DNA from: UBA6623 sp965226435
GTDB lineage: Bacteria; Acidobacteriota; Terriglobia; Bryobacterales; UBA6623
DNA: 64,000 nt
Assembly (NCBI GenBank): GCA_965226435.1
Contig: CBDDCY010000012.1
Span: 868,001 to 932,000 of the forward strand
Reading direction: 5' to 3'
Made by a program: the position numbers and the translations under genes
Shown here: one piece after another, positions 47,634 through 56,516 of the stretch
Layout: every line of letters starts with the position of its first letter
How positions within the stretch are numbered: position 1 is the first letter of the stretch
Notes under the pieces: generated by a model
Databases searched by the model: none
Told to the model about the DNA's origin: nothing
The model's input: only the letters and a program-made list of their open reading frames with translations

Positions 47634-47887
47634 CCGTGCTCGACAGTCTGGGATTCCCGGTCGTCAGCTACTATGACTACACCCATGATGATCTCAAGGT
47701 ATTGCATTGTACGCGGGCGAACTGTCGAGGGAAACAGGTCGCCAACTCCCCCGATAGCGGCGGCGACGTCGGCCAGTACACCTCGCTGGCGCTCGAAGGC
47801 GGCGGCAACCCGGTCATTAGTTACTGGGGCCCGCCAAATGGGGAGCTGAAAGTGCTGCACTGCGATGATCCCAACTGCGCGAAGTGA
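47634..47887 (+). pseudogene. C-terminal remnant of a repeat protein
   Basis: About 83 codons with two copies of a blade-like repeat: GFPVVSYYDYTHDDLKVLHC and GNPVISYWGPPNGELKVLHC, each with a Cys pair (C-x5-C). Such repeats form secreted or cell-surface propeller-like proteins. The upstream part is missing and the frame enters from the tandem-repeat block, so this is the tail of a gene interrupted by the MITE. Confidence 0.55.
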
Positions 47888-47939
47888 GGCTCGGCCCGCG
47901 CCGGGGGCGGTAGGCCGGAGAACGCTGTCGGAGCCGCCG

Positions 47940-49748
47940 TTACGACTTCGCCCGCAGCGCCTGTTGCGCCTGAGGTGTGAGTTGCACACCCAACTCGGCG
48001 AGCTGATGCGTCGGCACCGTGTTCGGCGCTTCGCACATCAGATCAGTCCCCTTGGCGGTCTTGGGGAACGGGATCACGTCGCGAATAGTCGATTCCCCGG
48101 CTAACAACATAATCAGCCGGTCGAGTCCGAGGGCGATGCCGCCATGGGGCGGGGTGCCGTATTCGAGGGCGTCCAAGAAGAACCCGAAGCGATGCCGGGC
48201 TTCCAACTCGGTGAAGCCGAGAGCGGAAAAAACCTTCGACTGCACGTCGCCGCGGTGAATACGAATCGAGCCCGAGCCGAGTTCGATGCCGTTCAAGACC
48301 AAATCATAAGCCTTGGAGCGGCAGGCGCCCGGGTCGCTTTCCAATTTGTCAAGATCTTCCTCGAGCGGCGAAGTGAAAGGATGGTGCGCGGCATTCCAGC
48401 GACTTTCGTCCTTGGACCACTCGAACATCGGGAACTCGGTGATCCACAAAAAGCGCAAATCCTTGGGGTCGAAAAGATTGTGCCGGTCGGCGTATTGGCG
48501 GGCCACTTCCAGGCGAAGATCGCCGGCCGCCTGCAACACTTGCTGCTCGGGTTTGGGGCCGTCGGGGGTTTTCGCCGAAGTAGCGAGAAAGAGCAAATCG
48601 CCTTCCTCGAAGCCGGTTCGCTCGCGCACGGTCGCCATCGATTCGGGAAAGTCGCGATCGAGCCGCTTCGTGTCCTCGAAGATTTTCAGGTTACGATCCG
48701 GGCCCAAAGCCTTTAGGTCGTCGCGCTCGCGCCGAGTGGTCTGCCCGACTTTGGGAATTCGAATCGCCGTGAGAGGCATGTCGCCGGCCACTTCGGGCGG
48801 AAACAGGTCGTTGACGCGCGTCATGGCCGGCAAGCGCAGGTCGGGCTTGTCGCTGCCGTACTTCTCGATCGCCTCGGCGTGGGAGATGCGCGACAACGGG
48901 GTCTCGGGAATCTTGTGGCCCGAGGCTTTACAGACACGCACGACGAGTTCCTCGATCACCTCGTAGACGGTCTCGGGCTGCGCGAATGACATCTCCAAAT
49001 CGATCTGCGTGAACTCGGGTTGGCGGTCGGCGCGCAAGTCCTCGTCGCGAAAACAACGCACGATTTGGAAGTACTTGTCATAGCCGCCGATCATCAATAG
49101 CTGCTTGAAAAGCTGCGGCGATTGCGGCAAGGCGTAGTAGGTTCCCAAATTGATGCGCGAGGGGACCAGAAAATCGCGCGCGCCTTCGGGCGTCGAGCGC
49201 GTCATGAAAGGCGTTTCCAGTTCCAGAAAACCTTGGCCGTTTAAGCAGTCGCGAATCGCGAAATTGACGTGATGCCGCAATATCAAGTTGCGCTGCATGC
49301 GGGGCCGGCGGATATCGACATAGCGGTATTTGAGCCGCACGTCCTCGCCGATCGCGGCGTCTTCATCGATGGGGAAGGGCGGCGTTCGCGAAACGTTGAG
49401 AAGCAGCAGGGTCTCGGCCTGGATTTCCACCTCGCCCGTTTCAAGATCGGAGTTAATCGTGTCTTCGGAGCGCCGCACGACCGGCCCCTCGACGGCCACG
49501 ACGAACTCGCTGCGCAATAGTTCGGCGTGCGCGTGGACCTCTTCGCTGAGTTCCTTGTTGAAGACGACTTGCGTGATGCCTTCGCGGTCGCGCAGGTGGA
49601 TGAAGATCAGGCTGCCCAGGTCGCGGCGGCGGTGAACCCAACCCATCAGCACGGCGCGCGAGCCCACGTCGGCCGGGCGCAGCTCGTTGCAATGATGCGT
49701 GCGGCGAAGGTCACCGAGAAAGTCCAAGGAGCGGGATTGTTCAGCCAT
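47940..49748 (-). CDS. aspS: Aspartyl-tRNA synthetase
   Basis: A 602-residue class IIb synthetase. An anticodon-binding OB domain (GWVHRRRDLGSLIFIHLRDR) precedes the catalytic motifs: motif 1 in FLELETPFMTRSTPEGARDF, motif 2 in YFQIVRCFRDEDLRADRQPE, and motif 3 in GIALGLDRLIMLLAGE. A bacterial GAD insertion domain lies between motifs 2 and 3, as is normal for the bacterial enzyme. The ATG overlaps the stop of the upstream carbonic-anhydrase-like gene by one base, and the longer reading frame upstream is a shadow of that gene. Confidence 0.96.
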   Translation of the reverse strand: MAEQSRSLDFLGDLRRTHHCNELRPADVGSRAVLMGWVHRRRDLGSLIFIHLRDREGITQVVFNKELSEEVHAHAELLRSEFVVAVEGPVVRRSEDTINSDLETGEVEIQAETLLLLNVSRTPPFPIDEDAAIGEDVRLKYRYVDIRRPRMQRNLILRHHVNFAIRDCLNGQGFLELETPFMTRSTPEGARDFLVPSRINLGTYYALPQSPQLFKQLLMIGGYDKYFQIVRCFRDEDLRADRQPEFTQIDLEMSFAQPETVYEVIEELVVRVCKASGHKIPETPLSRISHAEAIEKYGSDKPDLRLPAMTRVNDLFPPEVAGDMPLTAIRIPKVGQTTRRERDDLKALGPDRNLKIFEDTKRLDRDFPESMATVRERTGFEEGDLLFLATSAKTPDGPKPEQQVLQAAGDLRLEVARQYADRHNLFDPKDLRFLWITEFPMFEWSKDESRWNAAHHPFTSPLEEDLDKLESDPGACRSKAYDLVLNGIELGSGSIRIHRGDVQSKVFSALGFTELEARHRFGFFLDALEYGTPPHGGIALGLDRLIMLLAGESTIRDVIPFPKTAKGTDLMCEAPNTVPTHQLAELGVQLTPQAQQALRAKS

Positions 49749-50257
49749 TACACGTTCTTCCTGTGTTCGCGGGCGAGTTCCATGTAGCCGTCGGCGCCGC
49801 GGCGAATGCGCTCGAGCTCCTCGTCGGTCGTTTGGCGGCGCACTTTTCCGGGAACGCCGGCGACCAGGCTGCGCGGCGGAATCTCGGCACCCTCGACCAC
49901 CAGAGCTCCGGCGGCGATGATCGACCCGGCGCCGATCTTCGATCGACTCAGCACCGTCGCGCCCATGCCGATTAGGCAACCGTCCTCGATCTCGCAAGCG
50001 TGCAGCGTCACCGAATGGCCGACCACGCAACGGCGGCCCACCACAAGCGGCTCGCCGCGGTCGACATGCAGGCAGCAGTTGTCTTGGATGTTCGACTCGT
50101 CGCCAATTGTGATGTCGGCGACATCGCCGCGAATCGTCGTATTAGGCCAGACGCCGACGTGCTCGCCCAGTGTGACCTTGCCGATCACGACGGCGGTTGG
50201 GTCGATAAACGCCGAGTCCGGCACGGTCGGCGATTGGCCGCGAAAAGGACGAGTCAT
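49748..50257 (-). CDS. Gamma-carbonic-anhydrase-like hexapeptide protein
   Basis: A 169-residue left-handed beta-helix protein of the gamma-CA/YrdA/PaaY group. Hexapeptide repeats (VVIGKVTLGEHVGVWPNTTI, IRGDVADITIGDESNIQDNC) include the metal-site histidines in CLHVDRGEPLVVGRRCVVGH and SVTLHACEI. A C-terminal helix ends the protein. Whether it hydrates CO2 or has lost activity cannot be judged. The start at 50257 is the first Met consistent with the family. Its stop overlaps the aspS start by one base, so they are translated together. Confidence 0.9.
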   Translation of the reverse strand: MTRPFRGQSPTVPDSAFIDPTAVVIGKVTLGEHVGVWPNTTIRGDVADITIGDESNIQDNCCLHVDRGEPLVVGRRCVVGHSVTLHACEIEDGCLIGMGATVLSRSKIGAGSIIAAGALVVEGAEIPPRSLVAGVPGKVRRQTTDEELERIRRGADGYMELAREHRKNV

Positions 50258-50476
50258 GGTGGATCGCGAAGGGATGAAGCCGACCGCGCCCCTCTCGGCG
50301 AAACGGCCAAATCGAGGCCCCCGGTGGGCGGGTCGGCGACCGGTCTCGGACCGGCCGGACAAGAGCGGGCGGGGTAAGCCCCGGCACGCGTAAATCTCAG
50401 CGTAACACAAGGACCGCTCAATTTTTTCCACGGCCCGTTCCTTGCCGGGTTCGTTTTGTTGCATAATGCTGGGACT

Positions 50477-50749
50477 GTGCAGGAACGAGAATTCTTCACC
50501 GAATCGGAAGCAAAAAACCCGGCTCGCCTCAATTGCCCCTATTGCCGCGAAGTCAATGAATACGCCCTTCGTTGGGTCGTGAGAAAAAAGAAGAACAAGC
50601 TTCCGCCGGGCGCCGACGAGCGCGACCGAGCGCGTTTTCTAAAAGCGCAGTCCTACATGGTGCTGAAGGACGACCGTGTCGGCTGCGGTAACGTCCGCTG
50701 CCGCAGAAACTTCGAGATTTCAGGAATCAAGACGATGGCGTTTCTGTGA
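50477..50749 (+). CDS. Small zinc-ribbon-like protein
   Basis: 90 residues with two cysteine pairs, NCPYCREVNEY and VGCGNVRCRRNF, spaced like a zinc ribbon, plus a lysine-rich stretch (RKKKNKLPP). GTG 50477 is preferred over an in-frame TTG at 50456. The family is not recognised and the function is unknown. The 3' end overlaps the converging small gene on the other strand by 30 bp. Confidence 0.55.
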   Translation: MQEREFFTESEAKNPARLNCPYCREVNEYALRWVVRKKKNKLPPGADERDRARFLKAQSYMVLKDDRVGCGNVRCRRNFEISGIKTMAFL

Positions 50750-51001
50750 GGGTTGGGTCGCCGCGGCCATCGTCGCGGCCCAGTCGAGGAAGCGGCCCAG
50801 CTCTCGTCTCCTCGCCCAAGTAAACGACCAGAATCGCGCCGGCCCGATTTCCGCCGCCGGGTAGCCCCAATACGTCTCGATCCGCCAGCGAAGGTAGGGG
50901 CTTGCCCACGGCCGCATCCGGCAGCCTCGCGTGGCGACCGATAGGAACCGGCCGATGTGCCGGAGGCGGCTGATCCACGATAACCTCACGCGGTGATTCA
51001 T
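50720..51001 (-). CDS. Small tryptophan-rich conserved-looking protein
   Basis: 93 residues starting MNHRVRLSWISRLRHIGRFL. The centre (WASPYLRWRIETYWGYPAAE, ARFWSFTWARRRELGRFLDW) has the amphipathic, Trp/Arg-rich look of a real protein rather than a shadow frame. Possibly membrane-associated. No family recognised, and no strong ribosome site. Its end overlaps the converging zinc-ribbon gene. Confidence 0.45.
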   Translation of the reverse strand: MNHRVRLSWISRLRHIGRFLSVATRGCRMRPWASPYLRWRIETYWGYPAAEIGPARFWSFTWARRRELGRFLDWAATMAAATQPSQKRHRLDS

Positions 51002-51118
51002 GAGAGGACCAGAGACTGTTCGGGGCGAAGGGTTGGGTCGCGCGGCGCCTCGAACACCGCGAGGTTGGGGGGGGGCTGGAGGCCCGCCCCACCGCGCGGT
51101 CGGTCGAGCCAAGGCCGC

Positions 51119-51286
51119 TCACTCGCCGATGCAGTGCAGCATGTGCTGCCAAAACTCCCGGCCTTCGATCGATTTCTCGGTTTCCCCCATGCCCCCTTCT
51201 TCCCATTGGATGACCACGGTCATCTCAATAGTTGCACCGCAATCACATTGAAGCTTGTGGTCAATACGCTTTTCCTGTTTCGCCAT
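51119..51286 (-). CDS. Very small cysteine-containing protein, unknown
   Basis: A 55-residue frame starting MAKQEKRIDHKLQCDCGATI and continuing EMTVVIQWEEGGMGETEKSI with a Cys near the C-terminus (MLHCIGE). The CDCGATIEM segment resembles half of a zinc ribbon. Base composition is less GC-rich than the shadow frames around it. There is no strong ribosome site. It is divergent from thiG, 128 bp away. Confidence 0.45.
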   Translation of the reverse strand: MAKQEKRIDHKLQCDCGATIEMTVVIQWEEGGMGETEKSIEGREFWQHMLHCIGE

Positions 51287-51413
51287 GAAAACTTCACTGC
51301 CTCCACGCCCGGCCGGCTCCCGGCCGACCCTCCAACATGTCAGTGTACCCCCGGACAGACATCATCCGCTTCTGCCGTTGCCCCCGCTCCCCGCAGCGAC
51401 TACAATCGAAGCC

Positions 51414-52184
51414 ATGAGCCTCCGGATCGCCGACCGCGAATTCCGTTCCCGCCTGATTGTCGGCACGGGAAAATACCGCAGCTTCGAGGAGATGAAGCGT
51501 TGTCACGAACTCTGCGGCGCCGACTTCGTCACGGTCGCCGTGCGGCGTGTCAACCTCACGGACCGCTCGAAAGAATCGCTGCTCGATCACATCGACCGCG
51601 ACAAGATGTTCATCCTGCCCAATACCGCCGGTTGCTACAGCGCCGATGAGGCGATTCGCACCGCGCGGTTGGCCCGCGAAGTCGGTCTCTCTCATTGGGT
51701 CAAGCTCGAGGTTATCGGCGATGAGAGGACGCTTTTTCCCGATAACGAAGGCCTACTCGAAGCGACGCGAGTGCTTGTCAAAGAGGGCTTCATCGTTCTG
51801 CCCTATACTAACGACGATCTGGTCAACGCCCGCAAATTGATCGACGCCGGCGCCGCCGCCGTGATGCCGCTGGCGGCACCGATCGGCTCGGGCCTGGGCG
51901 TGCAAAACGAAGCGAATTTGAAGATTCTCAGGGAAATGATCACCGAGGTGCCGTTGATCGTGGACGCCGGCGTCGGCACCGCCTCCGACGCGGCGCGCGC
52001 GATGGAGTTGGGGGCGGACGGCGTGCTGATGAACACCGCTATCGCCGCCGCCCAAGAAGCCGAAAAGATGGCGTTGGCGATGAAGTACGCCGTTGACGCG
52101 GGACGGCTCGCCTGGGAAGCCGGCCGCATGGAGAAACGTCTTTACGCCGCGGCGAGCAGCCCTCTCGAAGGTGTCGTGCGCTAG
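51414..52184 (+). CDS. thiG: Thiazole synthase
   Basis: A 256-residue TIM-barrel enzyme that makes the thiazole phosphate of thiamine from deoxyxylulose-5-phosphate, glycine (or tyrosine)-derived dehydroglycine and ThiS thiocarboxylate. It starts MSLRIADREFRSRLIVGTGK. The Schiff-base lysine lies in SHWVKLEVIGDERTL, and phosphate-binding is in PLIVDAGVGTASDAARAMEL. ThiS, ThiF and other thiamine genes are not adjacent. The ATG at 51414 was chosen because the family begins there; the longer upstream frame is non-homologous. Confidence 0.95.
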   Translation: MSLRIADREFRSRLIVGTGKYRSFEEMKRCHELCGADFVTVAVRRVNLTDRSKESLLDHIDRDKMFILPNTAGCYSADEAIRTARLAREVGLSHWVKLEVIGDERTLFPDNEGLLEATRVLVKEGFIVLPYTNDDLVNARKLIDAGAAAVMPLAAPIGSGLGVQNEANLKILREMITEVPLIVDAGVGTASDAARAMELGADGVLMNTAIAAAQEAEKMALAMKYAVDAGRLAWEAGRMEKRLYAAASSPLEGVVR

Positions 52185-52199
52185 AGGGGCGCGGGTCTC

Positions 52200-53465
52200 T
52201 CAATCCGCCTCTTGCCCCAAAGCCTCCAACAAGCGGTCCACCTCGTCGGCCGTGTTGTAGTGCGCCAACCCGATGCGCACCATGCCGCCGGTCGGCTCCA
52301 CCCCCAGCCGCTCGCTTAGGTTCAGCGCGTAGTAGTTGCCGTCCCATACAAAGAAGCCCCGACCCCCGAGTGATTCCGCGATCTCGCGCGGATGACGACC
52401 ATCGATACGGATCGACACGGTCGGTACGCGCCGGTCGAACTTTTCGAGGTCTCTTATTCCGTGGAACGTCAATCCGCCGATCGAGAGCAGCCCTTTCACG
52501 AGTCGCTCCGTCAAACCGCGCTCGTAACGCTGAACGGCCGCCATGGCCGCGAGCACGTGGCCACGACGCTCGGAAACGTCGGGTCGGTCATCGGACGCGG
52601 TGTTCCCGAAGCGCCGACCCACGTCCGCCAAATAATCCACCGCCGCGATCAGTCCCGCCAGACCCTCGTGGTTTTGGGTCCCCGTCTCCCAGCAGTCGGG
52701 GATTTCGTCCGGCGCGGGGCGCACTTTGTAGGGACGCAAGCGCTCCATGTGTTCCCTCTTGCCATAAACCAACCCGACGTGGGGCCCAAAAAACTTGTAG
52801 GCCGAGCAAGCCAGGAAATCGCAATCGAGCGCGCGAACATCGATCGGACCGTGGGGCGCGTAGTGAACGGCGTCCAGATAAGCCCATGCGCCGACATCGT
52901 GCGCGGCGCTCGTGATGCGCTCGACATCGTTGATCGATCCTACCGAGTTCGATGCCATCCCGATCGCCACGAGTTTCGTCTTGGGACTCAGTAAATTCAG
53001 CAAGGCCTCGGTATCGAGAGTGCAATCGTCCGGATGGATGGGCGCTGTTCGCACCGTCGCGCCGCATTCTTCCAGGGCGCGCCAGGGCGCCACGTTGGCG
53101 TCGTGGTCAAGGTCGGTGACGATGATCTCGTCGCCGGGTTCGATCTCGCGCCCGATCGCGCGGCTGACGGCGAAAGTGAGCGAAGTCATATTCGGCCCGA
53201 AAGCCACTTCGTCGGCGGCACAGCCAAGTAAATCCGCGCAGGCCTCGCGCGCCTCATGGAGCATCTTTTCCGTCCTGATGCTGGTCGCGAACGCGCCGTG
53301 GGTGTTGGCGTTCGAAAAGGCCAGGTATTCCGATACCGCGTTGATGACGCGTTGGGGCGCCTGCGTGCCTCCCGGGGCGTCGAGGAAAACGGCGGGGCGG
53401 CCCTTGACGTGTTGCGCCAGGGCGGGGAATTGAGTGCGAAGGATGGCGGGATCAAACGACGACAT
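52200..53465 (-). CDS. Cysteine-desulfurase-like PLP enzyme (TIGR01976-type)
   Basis: A 421-residue fold-type I PLP enzyme. VFLDAPGGTQAPQRVINAVS near the N-terminus, AFGPNMTSLTFAVSRAIGRE, DLDHDANVAPW, and the PLP lysine in LACSAYKFFGPHVGLVYGK place it with SufS/NifS-like desulfurases. It is in the separate desulfurase-like subfamily, which lacks the clear active-site Cys loop. It may be a selenocysteine lyase-like or carbon-sulfur lyase enzyme. The start is ATG 53465 (MSSFDP). thiG lies just downstream in converging orientation; a sulfur link to thiazole synthesis is speculative. Confidence 0.88.
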   Translation of the reverse strand: MSSFDPAILRTQFPALAQHVKGRPAVFLDAPGGTQAPQRVINAVSEYLAFSNANTHGAFATSIRTEKMLHEAREACADLLGCAADEVAFGPNMTSLTFAVSRAIGREIEPGDEIIVTDLDHDANVAPWRALEECGATVRTAPIHPDDCTLDTEALLNLLSPKTKLVAIGMASNSVGSINDVERITSAAHDVGAWAYLDAVHYAPHGPIDVRALDCDFLACSAYKFFGPHVGLVYGKREHMERLRPYKVRPAPDEIPDCWETGTQNHEGLAGLIAAVDYLADVGRRFGNTASDDRPDVSERRGHVLAAMAAVQRYERGLTERLVKGLLSIGGLTFHGIRDLEKFDRRVPTVSIRIDGRHPREIAESLGGRGFFVWDGNYYALNLSERLGVEPTGGMVRIGLAHYNTADEVDRLLEALGQEAD

Positions 53466-53677
53466 GGTTGCGATATGGTCGCGGCCGAGCAAAGAGCCGA
53501 CTCGGGCCGCGGGAGGACAAACGGCCCATTGTAACCCGCCGGGTTCGAAAAGCTCACCGCGCCCGGCGCTTGGCGGACCTCATCCATTCCCGAATTCGAG
53601 TCCGCCGGGACGCCTGATCGCGGATCGGGGATGACGACTTTGCTAAAATACTCGATCCGCGAACCCTGAGCATAACG

Positions 53678-54634
53678 ATGCCTGAAACAACAGATCGTTT
53701 CACCGTCATTGCCGACGGCCCGCTCGACTCGGTCGTGATGGGCTTTCTGGGCGACGAGGTCGACTTGCTTCCGTGGCAAACCGCCGTCGACGGCACCGTC
53801 GATCCGGTCGACGGCATTTACACCTACGGACACCTTCGCGTCGACGGCCCCTTGCTCGACCGCGTCCCGGGCGTCAAAGTTGTTAGCAACTACGGGGTCG
53901 GCGTGGACCACATCATTGTCGCTGATGCCGCGGCGCGTTCGATTCCCGTCGGGAACACGCCCGGCATTCTCGACGGCGCGACCGCCGACATGGCCATGAC
54001 GCTGTTGCTGTCGGGGGCACGCCGCGTTGTCGAAGGGGATCGTTACGCGCGTTCGCCGGAGTTTCAACGCTATGACCCCGGCTTCATGTTGGGACGTGAA
54101 GTCCATCACGCCGTTCTCGGCATCATCGGCATGGGCGCCATCGGCGGTGAAGTCGCCCGTCGCGCCCGCGCCTTCGACATGACGGTGCTCTATCACAACC
54201 GTCGCCGGCGAGAAGAAGCCGAACGCCGCTTCGACGCCTCCTACGTTCCCCTCGACGAACTACTGACGCGTTCCGATTTCGTCATGCTGTGCTGCCCTCT
54301 CACCGAGGAAACTCGTCATCTCATCGATGCCGAGGCTTTAGCCCGCATGAAATCCACGGCGTTGCTGATCAACATCGCCCGCGGCCCCATCGTCGATACC
54401 GAAGCCGTTTACCAGGCGCTTCGTGATCGCCGTATCGGCGGCGCGGCCTTCGATGTAACCGATCCCGAACCGCTGCCGCGGGATCATCCGATGCTCAGGT
54501 TGGAGAACTTGACCATCGTTCCTCACCTCGGCAGCGCCACGGTCGAAACCCGCCAAGAAATGGCCCGGATCTCGGTCGCCAATCTCAAGGCTGGCATGCG
54601 CGGCGAGCCTCTGCCGCACGAGGTCAAGCTGTAG
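53678..54634 (+). CDS. D-isomer 2-hydroxyacid dehydrogenase (glyoxylate reductase-like)
   Basis: 318 residues, the second member of this superfamily in the window. The Rossmann motif is GIIGMGAIGGEVARRARAFD, then LINIARGPIVDTEAVYQAL with catalytic Arg, DVTDPEPLPRDHPM with Glu, and VPHLGSATVETRQEM with the catalytic His. The substrate domain starts VIADGPLDSVVMGFLGD. It is divergent from the desulfurase-like gene, with about 210 bp of shared upstream sequence between the two starts. Confidence 0.9.
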   Translation: MPETTDRFTVIADGPLDSVVMGFLGDEVDLLPWQTAVDGTVDPVDGIYTYGHLRVDGPLLDRVPGVKVVSNYGVGVDHIIVADAAARSIPVGNTPGILDGATADMAMTLLLSGARRVVEGDRYARSPEFQRYDPGFMLGREVHHAVLGIIGMGAIGGEVARRARAFDMTVLYHNRRRREEAERRFDASYVPLDELLTRSDFVMLCCPLTEETRHLIDAEALARMKSTALLINIARGPIVDTEAVYQALRDRRIGGAAFDVTDPEPLPRDHPMLRLENLTIVPHLGSATVETRQEMARISVANLKAGMRGEPLPHEVKL

Positions 54635-54661
54635 AGGAAGGCCGGCTTTCCCGCCGCCGAT

Positions 54662-55363
54662 TCACAATAACTCGTCCGCCAATTCGACGAAATTACTCAC
54701 CGTCAAATCGGGCTGGAGCGGCGAGTCTTCGTAGGGAAGCTTGTAGCGGTTCACATAGGCCCCGCGGAATCCGCAAGCTCGCGCCCCCATGATGTCGAAG
54801 GCATGGGCGGCGACCATCATGATGCGGCCCGGCGCCCGATCGAGCGTCTTTGCCGCATAGCGATACACCGAAGGATGCGGCTTGAAACGTCCCACCGCGT
54901 CGACCGACAAAACCGCGCTGAAGGGTGCGGGGATGTTGTTTCCCACCAGCTGCTCCACCAACCAAGCGTTGCCGTTCGACAACGCCACGAGTCGATAGCG
55001 TTCGGCCAGGCGGTTGAGACCGCGCACGGCATCATTAAACGGCTGCAATCGCTCGAAAGCTGTCATCAGATCGCGTACATCGTCGTCGTTGAAGGCGATC
55101 ACTTGATGGCGAAGCGTGTAGACGAGCGCTCGGCGGGCGACTTCCAAGTAGCCGCTGTGCCCGAGCATCACGATCGTGTCTTGGTATTGCTCGACGCGCT
55201 GGCGAGCGCGCCAGGAGGCCCAAAAGTCAGTGCCGCTGATTTGAGCTTGCCTGCCGCGCAAAAAAGGCTCGACCAGCGGCACGATGCCGCCGCTGAGGTC
55301 GAGGACCGTCCCGAAGATGTCAAACGTGAGAGTGTCGATGCGTGCTCGTTCGTCGTTGTTCAT
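54662..55363 (-). CDS. Haloacid dehalogenase, type II
   Basis: A 233-residue HAD-superfamily L-2-haloacid dehalogenase-like protein. Nucleophile Asp in TLTFDIFGTVLDLSGG; YRLVALSNGNAWLVEQLVGN gives the Ser/Asn motif; Lys in VGRFKPHPSVYRYA; and RIMMVAAHAFDIMGARACGF matches the type II C-terminal segment. Acts on short 2-haloacids in characterised members, but many such genes have unknown substrates. The ATG at 55363 is the family start; the longer frame upstream is spurious. Confidence 0.9.
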   Translation of the reverse strand: MNNDERARIDTLTFDIFGTVLDLSGGIVPLVEPFLRGRQAQISGTDFWASWRARQRVEQYQDTIVMLGHSGYLEVARRALVYTLRHQVIAFNDDDVRDLMTAFERLQPFNDAVRGLNRLAERYRLVALSNGNAWLVEQLVGNNIPAPFSAVLSVDAVGRFKPHPSVYRYAAKTLDRAPGRIMMVAAHAFDIMGARACGFRGAYVNRYKLPYEDSPLQPDLTVSNFVELADELL

Positions 55364-55510
55364 CTGGTTGGCGGTGGTTTGCTCCGCAATGGCGGATCGA
55401 AGCCTTCTCAACAAGGTCGGGGAAAGACTCCTAGCCCTTAGCAAACAGAGCGCAAGTGACGGGCCGGGCCGCAAGCGGCCACCCAAGCGGACCCAGCCGT
55501 TCAGCCGACC

Positions 55511-56158
55511 CTACTCCGGATCTTTCAAAAACCTATACACCAACGCCGCCAACACGCCGCCCAGCGGACAAGCCACAAAATAAATCCACAGGCTCGACAT
55601 CGCCGTCGGTGCATTACCGAAGAGCGCCGGACCCAGTGACCGCGCCGGGTTCAGCGACGCGCCGGTCAGCGGCCCGCCCATCAAAATGCAGAACACCAGC
55701 GTCAAACCGATCGCAACCGGGGCCATATTTCCAGCCTTGCCGCTGACCGCCGTGTGGTAGATGGTGTTCACGAGCAAGAACGTCAACAACAGCTCGAGGA
55801 CAAATGTCTGTGCCGTGCCGATGCCCTCGGCCGGAACGGTCGCTCCCAGCGCCCCCGCTTTCTCTCCCAACACGAAGGCCAACGCCCCGGCGCCCGCGAC
55901 GCCGCCCGCCAGCTGGACGATGATGTATCCCGCCGCCGTGCCGACATCAATTTGGCGGCCCGCCAACAACCCGATCGTCACCGCGGGATTAATGTGCGTA
56001 CCCGAAATGTGCCCGTAGGCGTAAGCAAGAGCCAATACGACCAGTCCGTGCGCGAAGGCCACGGCGACCAAGCTCCCGCTGACCGCGCCCGCGCCCGCTC
56101 CAATGAAGATCAAGACGAACGTTCCAATAAACTCCGTCGTCAAAGCTTTCGAATTCAT
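55511..56158 (-). CDS. Aquaporin / MIP-family channel
   Basis: 215 residues, six membrane spans and two NPA half-helices: GTHINPAVTIGLLAGRQIDV near residue 55 and GASLNPARSLGPALFGNAP near residue 178. The second motif carries the conserved Arg of the selectivity filter (NPARS), pointing to the water-channel (AqpZ-like) rather than glycerol-facilitator branch, though specificity is not certain. The ATG has GGGGGAGGAGAAAGC upstream. Confidence 0.93.
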   Translation of the reverse strand: MNSKALTTEFIGTFVLIFIGAGAGAVSGSLVAVAFAHGLVVLALAYAYGHISGTHINPAVTIGLLAGRQIDVGTAAGYIIVQLAGGVAGAGALAFVLGEKAGALGATVPAEGIGTAQTFVLELLLTFLLVNTIYHTAVSGKAGNMAPVAIGLTLVFCILMGGPLTGASLNPARSLGPALFGNAPTAMSSLWIYFVACPLGGVLAALVYRFLKDPE

Positions 56159-56516
56159 GCTTTCTCCTCCCCCTGTCCGCGCCGCTGTTTTCGTGGACGG
56201 CCATGGCCGGGAAACCGCGACATTCCGCCGGGCCGAGGCTGGTCATTGCGTAAAACCGGCAACGACCGACGGAAGCAAGACGATAGCACTCGCGTAAAGC
56301 GATTTCAACCTCCCCGGAGTTGTTGGGGGAAACGGGGTCGCAAAGGGGCGCGACATGGGGCCGGTCGCGGCCGGGAACATGCCCCCGGCAGCGGTAAACA
56401 CTCGCGTTTATCCCGGTCAACCGGCAAGACAAGCCCTCGGCTTGTTCCCGCTCGCTCGTCTCAAGTGAAGATTGGTTGGCGGAGCCTGCCTGCCGGCGCT
56501 ACGCGGGTTTCCGGAC
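56159..56516. other. Gene-free stretch between aquaporin and J-domain genes
   Basis: No gene, repeat or regulatory site that I can support. GC-rich without structure, except that TTGAAATCGCTTTACGCGAG at 56290-56310 (minus) is mildly AT-rich and could hold the aquaporin promoter. Confidence 0.3.

Larger units (their letters stand above)
47177..47635. other. Tandem-repeat and MITE-filled stretch upstream of the selenoprotein gene
   Basis: No intact gene. It contains the 156-bp tandem duplication (47341-47640) and two copies of the family-2 MITE core. The promoter of the selenoprotein gene should lie at 47177-47340, but I see no convincing match. Confidence 0.6.
47341..47640. repeat. Tandem duplication, 156-bp period, carrying two MITE cores
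   Basis: The block GTCCACCGCCGGCCTCATTT with TCAATCGGCTTCATCGCGTA, GCGCTCGGTTAGGGGCTGTA and AAAAATTGGGGACTGTACC occurs at 47341 and again at 47497. The second copy lacks CATTG and part of the right end (TGTGCCC). Both contain the MITE family seen at 31398. Confidence 0.9.
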
